Below the pieces are notes generated by a model. That model saw only the letters and a program-made list of their open reading frames with translations. It did no database searches and had not been told where the DNA came from. A stretch of 11,511 bases of DNA from the NCBI GenBank assembly GCA_022425465.1, contig JAKMFK010000006.1:1-11511 (forward strand). Reading direction: 5' to 3'. The position numbers and the translations under genes were made by a program. The DNA comes from Bacteroidia bacterium. Lineage in GTDB: Bacteria; Bacteroidota; Bacteroidia; NS11-12g; UBA9320. Positions 7,328-11,511 of this stretch are shown piece after piece (the first letter of the stretch is position 1; every line of letters begins with the position of its first letter).

Positions 7328-8263
7328 TTGACCACATCGACAAACTATTTCTCAAACGGTAAATTACTTTTAACAGGCGAGTATGTTGTTCTTGATCAGG
7401 CTCTATCTTTAGCGATTCCAACAAAAAAAGGACAACATATGTATGTTGAACAATTGGAGGAAGAATCACGAACACTCTCATGGAAAAGTTATGGTCATGA
7501 TGGTAAATGTTGGTTTGAACAGAAGTTTAAAATTCAAAAAGATCCTAACTCAGGAATAAACGTTGTTTTGTCAGATTCAACAAATCAAAATCAAAACAAT
7601 GTTGCAGCGATGTTAATTCAGATTTTGAATAAGGCAACAGTGTTAAATCAAGAATTTTTATCTAATAGCAGTTTTCAAGTGGAGACCAAGTTGGATTTTG
7701 ACAGATCTTGGGGATTAGGAAGTAGTAGTACTTTAATATGTAATATAGCAAAATGGGCACAAGTGGATGCTTTTGAATTATCCAAAGTAAGTTTTGGTGG
7801 GAGTGGATACGACATAGCAGTGGGGATGATGGGAGGAGATGTACTTTATAGAAGTCCAGTGATGTGGGAAGGTTATGTCTTTAATCCACCATTTAAAGAG
7901 CAATTATTTTTTGTTCATCTTAATAAAAAACAAGATAGTCGAGAAGGGATAAGTACTTATAGCGAAAAGGAAGTTTCAAAAAAGACCGTGGATGCCATTT
8001 CAACGATAACTGAACAAATGATTTCATGTACCGATTTTAATGAGTTTCAAAAACTTATAGAGGAACATGAACGTATAATCGCTGAAATCATTGAAAAAGA
8101 ACCTGTCAAACAGCATCTTTTTAACGATTACCCATATGCACTTAAATCACTAGGAGCTTGGGGTGGGGATTTTATTTTAGCTTGTGGGGATAGTCAGACG
8201 CCAGAATATTTTAAAAATAAAGGTTATCCAACGGTAATAAATTACTTGGATCTTATCTACTAA
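7328..8263 (+). CDS. GYDIA-family GHMP kinase, probable phosphomevalonate kinase
   Basis: A 311-residue GHMP-superfamily kinase, likely phosphorylating mevalonate 5-phosphate. Evidence in sequence: SNGKLLLTGEYVVLD (9-23) is GHMP motif 1; SWGLGSSSTL (127-136) is the phosphate-binding loop; GGSGYDIAVG (157-166) is the signature that gives this Bacteroidota family its name, with Asp162 as candidate catalytic base; and LGAWGGDFILAC (275-286) is the C-terminal glycine motif. The GSGYDIA block resembles the GSGFDVA block of eukaryotic-type phosphomevalonate kinases. It is the only kinase here left for that step, since the neighbouring kinase has the mevalonate-kinase motif. From memory, Flavobacterium johnsoniae was shown to use mevalonate kinases only distantly related to known ones; the exact assignment here is inference. 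The start is TTG at 7328, because a stop lies three codons upstream in frame and the family N-terminus begins there. The gap after HMG-CoA reductase is 14 nt. Confidence 0.85.
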   Translation: MTTSTNYFSNGKLLLTGEYVVLDQALSLAIPTKKGQHMYVEQLEEESRTLSWKSYGHDGKCWFEQKFKIQKDPNSGINVVLSDSTNQNQNNVAAMLIQILNKATVLNQEFLSNSSFQVETKLDFDRSWGLGSSSTLICNIAKWAQVDAFELSKVSFGGSGYDIAVGMMGGDVLYRSPVMWEGYVFNPPFKEQLFFVHLNKKQDSREGISTYSEKEVSKKTVDAISTITEQMISCTDFNEFQKLIEEHERIIAEIIEKEPVKQHLFNDYPYALKSLGAWGGDFILACGDSQTPEYFKNKGYPTVINYLDLIY

Positions 8264-8279
8264 GCTAATTTTATCAAAT

Positions 8280-8309
8280 TTTGAAAAGACTAATCTGCGT
8301 TTAACTTTG
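8280..8309 (+). promoter_or_regulatory. Bacteroidota-type promoter for mvaD
   Basis: TTTG at 8280-8283, an 18-nt spacer, then TAACTTTG at 8302-8309, a perfect match to TTG / TAnnTTTG with spacing inside the 17-23 nt range. The mvaD ATG is 13 nt after the -7 element, so the leader would be about 10 nt. This is the best promoter match in the window and lies inside the isoprenoid block, in a 59-nt gap. Confidence 0.65.
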
Positions 8310-8322
8310 TTAATCTATTTGA

Positions 8323-9354
8323 ATGGAATACAAAATAGCTTGGGCAAGTCCTAGTAATATCGCATTAATCAAATATTGGGGGAAAAAGAAAGACGGAGTT
8401 CAATTACCCGCTAATTCATCGATTAGTTTTACTTTAGATTATTGTAAAACGACGACTCATTTGAGATTTGTAGAGGGAGAAGAGTTTGCTGTCAAAGTAT
8501 CACTAGATCAAATAGACACGCCTAGTTTTATTCCAAAAATTGAGCAATTTCTTAATCGAATAAAATCTATTTTCCCATTTGTAATGAATGGTAATTATGA
8601 GATAAATACAATCAATAGTTTTCCTCATAGTAGTGGTATAGCAAGTAGTGCCAGCGGTATGAGTGCTTTGGCATTGTGTATCTGTGAAATTGCATCTAAA
8701 AAAGGACTTTTGGATACAAAAAATTTCTTTCAGACGGCATCTGTATTATCAAGGTTAGGTTCTGGAAGTGCATCTCGGTCAGTATTTGGTCCATTAAGTG
8801 TTTGGGGAGAACACCCTGAATTCGAGGGTAGCTCAGATGATTACGCAATTCCTTATAGTGAAGTATCTTCTATATTCAAAAACTATTGCGATACAATACT
8901 ATTAGTCCATAAAGGACAAAAAACAGTGAGTAGTACAGTTGGGCACAATTTGGTTGAAGATCATCCATTTGCCGTGGCTAGATTCCAACAAGCAACTCGA
9001 AATATGTCAGAAATCAAAAGTGCATTTAAATTGGGAGATATTGATGAATTTATACGAATTGTTGAGAGTGAAGCTCTTACATTACATAGTTTAATGATGA
9101 GTAGTAATCCCTATTTTATTTTGATGAAGCCTAATACCTTAAATATTATTGAAGCTATTTGGGCGAAAAGACAAAAAGATGTGGTGAAATGGTGTTTTAC
9201 ACTTGATGCTGGTGCCAATGTGCATTTTTTATACCCGTCAGAAGATAGGGAGACAGCCATTCAATTTATTGAAGAAGAGCTCAAGCAATATTGTGAGAAT
9301 GGAGCTTTTATACATGATGCTGTTGGGAGTGGTCCAGAAAAAATGACATATTAA
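8323..9354 (+). CDS. mvaD: Diphosphomevalonate decarboxylase
   Basis: Performs the ATP-dependent decarboxylation of mevalonate 5-diphosphate to isopentenyl diphosphate. The 343 residues carry all family landmarks: SPSNIALIKYWGKK (9-22), LPANSSISFTLD (28-39), the GHMP phosphate loop in FPHSSGIASSASG (100-112), SRLGSGSASRSVFGP (143-157), and TLDAGANVHFL (293-303) with Asp295 at the catalytic aspartate position, then DAVGSGP near the C-terminus. The last block usually reads DAGPN; here Pro is Ala. SGSASRS replaces the more frequent SGSACRS. Keeping the SSxS loop and the catalytic Asp argues for an active decarboxylase and not a mevalonate-3-kinase-type relative. Whether it takes the diphosphate or the monophosphate form cannot be read from sequence. 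The ATG at 8323 matches the conserved N-terminus and has its own promoter-like site. Confidence 0.93.
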   Translation: MEYKIAWASPSNIALIKYWGKKKDGVQLPANSSISFTLDYCKTTTHLRFVEGEEFAVKVSLDQIDTPSFIPKIEQFLNRIKSIFPFVMNGNYEINTINSFPHSSGIASSASGMSALALCICEIASKKGLLDTKNFFQTASVLSRLGSGSASRSVFGPLSVWGEHPEFEGSSDDYAIPYSEVSSIFKNYCDTILLVHKGQKTVSSTVGHNLVEDHPFAVARFQQATRNMSEIKSAFKLGDIDEFIRIVESEALTLHSLMMSSNPYFILMKPNTLNIIEAIWAKRQKDVVKWCFTLDAGANVHFLYPSEDRETAIQFIEEELKQYCENGAFIHDAVGSGPEKMTY

Positions 9355-9360
9355 AACTGA

Positions 9361-9396
9361 TTTGAGTCTCGATAAAAACAAGTTTTAATACATTTG
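9361..9396 (+). promoter_or_regulatory. Candidate promoter for the mevalonate kinase gene
   Basis: TTTG at 9361-9364, a 24-nt spacer (one more than the usual maximum), and TACATTTG at 9389-9396, a perfect -7 match. It ends 17 nt before the ATG at 9414 and overlaps the upstream in-frame GTG at 9396, which argues that the GTG is not the start codon. Confidence 0.5.
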
Positions 9397-9413
9397 TGTT
9401 AGTTATTCAAGTG

Positions 9414-10343
9414 ATGTTTAAAGAATCCCTTTTTTACAGCAAAATTTTACTCTTTGGGGAGTATGGTATTATTCAAGATGCCATGGGGTTGTCTATACCC
9501 TATAATTTTTATAAAGGGAAATTTCACCTGCCCGATGATAAATATTCTGAATCAAATGAGCACTTAAGAACTTATTTTACCTATTTATCCTACCTTGATG
9601 TCTCTGGTGAAGCCATTGCTAAATTGGATTTAAATCGGTTTAAAAAAGACATTAAAAATGGTTTAGCATTTGATTCTTCCATACCTCAAGGTTTTGGAGT
9701 GGGCAGCAGTGGGGCATTAGTAGCAGCTATATATAATGAGTATGCTATTGAGAAAATAGATGCTGAGAACATCAGCAAAACGGAACTTTCCAAGTTGAAG
9801 CAAATTTTTGGACAGATGGAATCGCATTTCCATGGTAAGAGTTCGGGTCTAGATCCATTAATATGTTACCTCAACCTTCCAGTCATTATCAAATCAAAAG
9901 AAGATTTAGATACCGTAGGACTTCCAACACAAAAAGATGATAGTCAGGGTGCTATATTCTTATTAAATACCAATGAACCAGGAGAAACTCAACCTATGGT
10001 TCAAATTTTTATGGAAAAAATGAAAGAGCATGGTTTCCGTAAAATGGTTAAAACTGAATTGAAGAAGTACAATGATGAGTGCATATCTACTTTTCTCAAA
10101 GGTGATTTTGTGCCGCTTTTCAAAAACTTAAAAAAACTATCTGCAATTCTTTTACAGAATTTCAGTCCAATGATACCTGATCAATTTCAATCTATATGGA
10201 AAAAAGGGATAGAATCAGGCGATTATTATTTGAAGCTATGTGGTAGTGGTGGAGGTGGTTATATTCTCGGTTTTACAAGAGATTATGAGCAAGCTAAGTT
10301 GCAGCTCAAAGACTACCAATTAGAGTTAGTTCAACGCATTTAA
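9414..10343 (+). CDS. mvk: Mevalonate kinase (divergent GHMP kinase)
   Basis: Phosphorylates mevalonate to mevalonate 5-phosphate with ATP. From the ATG at 9414 it is 309 residues. GHMP motif 1 is YSKILLFGEYGI (8-19), the phosphate loop is PQGFGVGSSGALVAAI (91-106), and ESHFHGKSSGLDP (136-148) matches the ExxxHGxxSGxD block of mevalonate kinases, with Asp147 as candidate catalytic base and Glu136 as candidate Mg2+ ligand. A very glycine-rich motif 3, LCGSGGGGYILGF, lies near residues 280-292. I prefer ATG 9414 over the in-frame GTG at 9396 because the GTG coincides with a -7 promoter element and would add six residues (MLVIQV) before the normal family start. The overall sequence is far from classical mevalonate kinases, so the family call is firm but the substrate is inferred from the motif and from pathway completeness. 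The UbiA gene follows 9 nt after the stop. Confidence 0.85.
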   Translation: MFKESLFYSKILLFGEYGIIQDAMGLSIPYNFYKGKFHLPDDKYSESNEHLRTYFTYLSYLDVSGEAIAKLDLNRFKKDIKNGLAFDSSIPQGFGVGSSGALVAAIYNEYAIEKIDAENISKTELSKLKQIFGQMESHFHGKSSGLDPLICYLNLPVIIKSKEDLDTVGLPTQKDDSQGAIFLLNTNEPGETQPMVQIFMEKMKEHGFRKMVKTELKKYNDECISTFLKGDFVPLFKNLKKLSAILLQNFSPMIPDQFQSIWKKGIESGDYYLKLCGSGGGGYILGFTRDYEQAKLQLKDYQLELVQRI

Positions 10344-10352
10344 TCTTGAAAG

Positions 10353-11222
10353 TTGGGGGTTACTAATTTTCAAAAACGGAACTCTTTTTACTTAAAAATT
10401 ATTGCTTTATTATCGACAATACGCTGGAAGAATATACTAGTTACTGTATTTGCTCAGTATCTCGCTTTTTTATTTGCTTTCAATACTAAAGATGATTTCT
10501 GGAATTCACTAGTTGAAACGAAAGTGCATCTAATTATTGCAGCAACCGCATTTATCTTAGCTGGCGGTTACATCATCAATAATTTTTACGATCTTGAGAA
10601 AGATTTAATTAATAGACCTCATCGAACACGTTTTCAGAATTTAATTAGTGATGGTTTTAAACTTAAATTCTATTTAGTCCTTAATACGATAGGTCTTTTA
10701 ATCGCCTTTATCGCCTCATGGAGGATCTTCATTTTTTTCTTGATTTATGGATTTTTATTGTGGTTCTATTCGCATAAATTAAGTAAAATAGTCTTTGTTA
10801 GAGAGATGACGGCTTGTTTTTTGTCGGTACTCGCATTCTTTAGTTTAGCTCTTTACTTTAAAATGGTTGTGATGTCTTTTGTCTTATATGGTGCGAGTTT
10901 ATTTTTTGCATTATTTGCCAGAGAGTTATACAAGGATATTATTTGGTTGAAAGGAGATGTGGTGAATGGATACCAGAGCATAGCTAGCATAAAAGGTATC
11001 CAGTTTTCTAAATTACTTTTTCAGATAATTCTGATATCAAGTATTTTGATTGATTTGTGTTTTAACTTATATATGCCCAAAGAGGAGCTTCTTTATATGA
11101 TGGCAACTATGGGTGTTGTAAAAATTGGGCTTATTTTTTTAATAAGCATAAACACTCAACCTATTCATAGAATTATGCAATTACTTATTATGCTCTATAT
11201 CCTGGGGATTATTTGGCTGTAA
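10353..11222 (+). CDS. UbiA-family prenyltransferase (geranylgeranylglycerol-phosphate geranylgeranyltransferase-like)
   Basis: An integral membrane enzyme of 289 residues with about eight to nine hydrophobic helices, transferring a polyprenyl group to an acceptor. The first Asp-rich motif is INNFYDLEKDLINRP (75-89), giving N76-N77-x2-D80-x3-D84. The second is ARELYKDIIWLKGD (188-201), with Asp194 and Asp201. The loop WFYSHKLSK (136-144) matches the YSxxLK segment of the family. The second residue of the usual NDxxDxxxD is Asn77, not Asp. Automated pipelines often name this Bacteroidota branch after the archaeal lipid enzyme; the true acceptor is unknown and a menaquinone- or heme-type role cannot be excluded. 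The start is TTG at 10353: a stop lies two codons upstream in frame and no ATG precedes the first helix. Its place at the end of the mevalonate block fits use of the pathway's product. The end overlaps the convergent gene by 14 nt. Confidence 0.85.
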   Translation: MGVTNFQKRNSFYLKIIALLSTIRWKNILVTVFAQYLAFLFAFNTKDDFWNSLVETKVHLIIAATAFILAGGYIINNFYDLEKDLINRPHRTRFQNLISDGFKLKFYLVLNTIGLLIAFIASWRIFIFFLIYGFLLWFYSHKLSKIVFVREMTACFLSVLAFFSLALYFKMVVMSFVLYGASLFFALFARELYKDIIWLKGDVVNGYQSIASIKGIQFSKLLFQIILISSILIDLCFNLYMPKEELLYMMATMGVVKIGLIFLISINTQPIHRIMQLLIMLYILGIIWL

Positions 11223-11511
11223 GTTGCCTTATTAGGAGTTCAATCCCTTCTTCAAAACTATGTGGATTATAACCGAGTTCTTTGATGCTTTTTTCGAGGT
11301 TAAAACCAGTAATGGGAGGTCTTTTGGCAGGTTGATTTAATGTAGAGGAACTCACTCTTTCTATCGATGTTTTATCTAGCTGGAAATAATCAGCAACTCG
11401 TTCAACAAGGGAAACTATACTCATTTGATCCTTACCGCTAATGTTGTAAATTCCTTCTGCCTCTTTTTGTTCAACAAGTTGGCATCCAATAGCAAGATCT
11501 TCTGCTAAAGT
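11209..11511 (-). CDS. SDR-type sugar-nucleotide reductase/epimerase (dTDP-4-dehydrorhamnose reductase-like), C-terminal part
   Basis: The minus-strand frame is open to the window edge; 100 residues and the TAA stop are visible. The order is LAEDLAIGCQLVE, then GIYNISGKDQMSIVSLVERVADYF, then NQPAKRPPITGFNLEKSIKELGY, then PHSFEEGIELL. This follows the C-terminal substrate-binding part of RmlD-like and related NAD(P)-dependent sugar-nucleotide proteins of Bacteroidota. The N-terminal Rossmann fold and the catalytic YxxxK lie outside the window, so the exact reaction cannot be told. The internal ATG near 11424 is not the start, as conserved sequence continues upstream of it. By family knowledge the role is in making surface sugars. 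It is convergent with the prenyltransferase gene and not part of that operon. Confidence 0.8.
   Translation of the reverse strand, partial: TLAEDLAIGCQLVEQKEAEGIYNISGKDQMSIVSLVERVADYFQLDKTSIERVSSSTLNQPAKRPPITGFNLEKSIKELGYNPHSFEEGIELLIRQLTAK

Noticed and set aside
7176..7481. Minus-strand open frame of 101 codons
   Set aside because: Overlaps the ends of the HMG-CoA reductase and GYDIA kinase genes, whose reading is firm; no domain seen.
8274..8284. Small palindrome TCAAATTTTGA after the GYDIA kinase as a terminator
   Set aside because: Only five AT-rich base pairs, one-base loop, no T-run; it overlaps the -33 element of the mvaD promoter instead.
9396..9413. GTG at 9396 as start of the mevalonate kinase
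   Set aside because: It coincides with the last base of a perfect -7 element, so it would not be on the transcript; the ATG at 9414 gives the usual family start.

Overview
The window is AT-rich DNA from a member of the Bacteroidota, most likely a marine-type Flavobacteriales (Flavobacteriia/Cryomorphaceae/Crocinitomicaceae-like) bacterium. The evidence is a secreted protein with a C-terminal type IX secretion (T9SS) sorting domain, the flavobacterial 'GYDIA' GHMP kinase, a class II HMG-CoA reductase inside a mevalonate gene cluster, a GldL-like membrane protein, the lack of Shine-Dalgarno sequences, and several matches to the Bacteroidota promoter type (TTG / 17-23 nt / TAnnTTTG) placed only a few bases before start codons.

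Layout. Positions 1-243 hold the C-terminus of an outer-membrane lipoprotein-sorting (LolA-like) protein. 272-2131 is a large secreted T9SS cargo protein. 2156-3148 is gpsA (glycerol-3-phosphate dehydrogenase), followed after one base by a small multi-pass membrane protein (3150-3647) with two GldL-like 'FK' motifs. 3648-4105 has no intact gene. Its minus strand carries a rhodanese-like gene broken by an in-frame TAG, and its right part carries an operator-like set of phased heptamers and a candidate promoter. 4106-4921 is a DUF2797 protein that has lost the cysteines usual in that family.

4990-11222 is a six-gene, same-strand isoprenoid block: type 2 IPP isomerase (fni), class II HMG-CoA reductase, GYDIA-family GHMP kinase (probable phosphomevalonate kinase), diphosphomevalonate decarboxylase (mvaD), a divergent mevalonate kinase, and a UbiA-family prenyltransferase. 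Together they carry HMG-CoA through mevalonate, phosphomevalonate and diphosphomevalonate to IPP and DMAPP, with the last gene using a longer prenyl diphosphate made from them. HMG-CoA synthase, acetoacetyl-CoA thiolase and polyprenyl synthases are not in the window. The block probably has more than one transcript: promoter-like elements lie directly before mvaD and before the mevalonate kinase, and perhaps before fni, while the other junctions are 2-14 nt.

The window ends with the C-terminal part of a sugar-nucleotide reductase/epimerase of the SDR superfamily (dTDP-4-dehydrorhamnose reductase-like) on the minus strand. Its last codons overlap the end of the UbiA gene tail to tail by 14 nt.

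No tRNA, rRNA, CRISPR array, insertion sequence or clear intrinsic terminator was seen. Most of the window is recognisable housekeeping and biosynthetic content. The parts that stand out are the degenerate rhodanese, the cysteine-less DUF2797 protein, the divergent kinase pair, and the use of non-ATG starts by four of the six isoprenoid genes.
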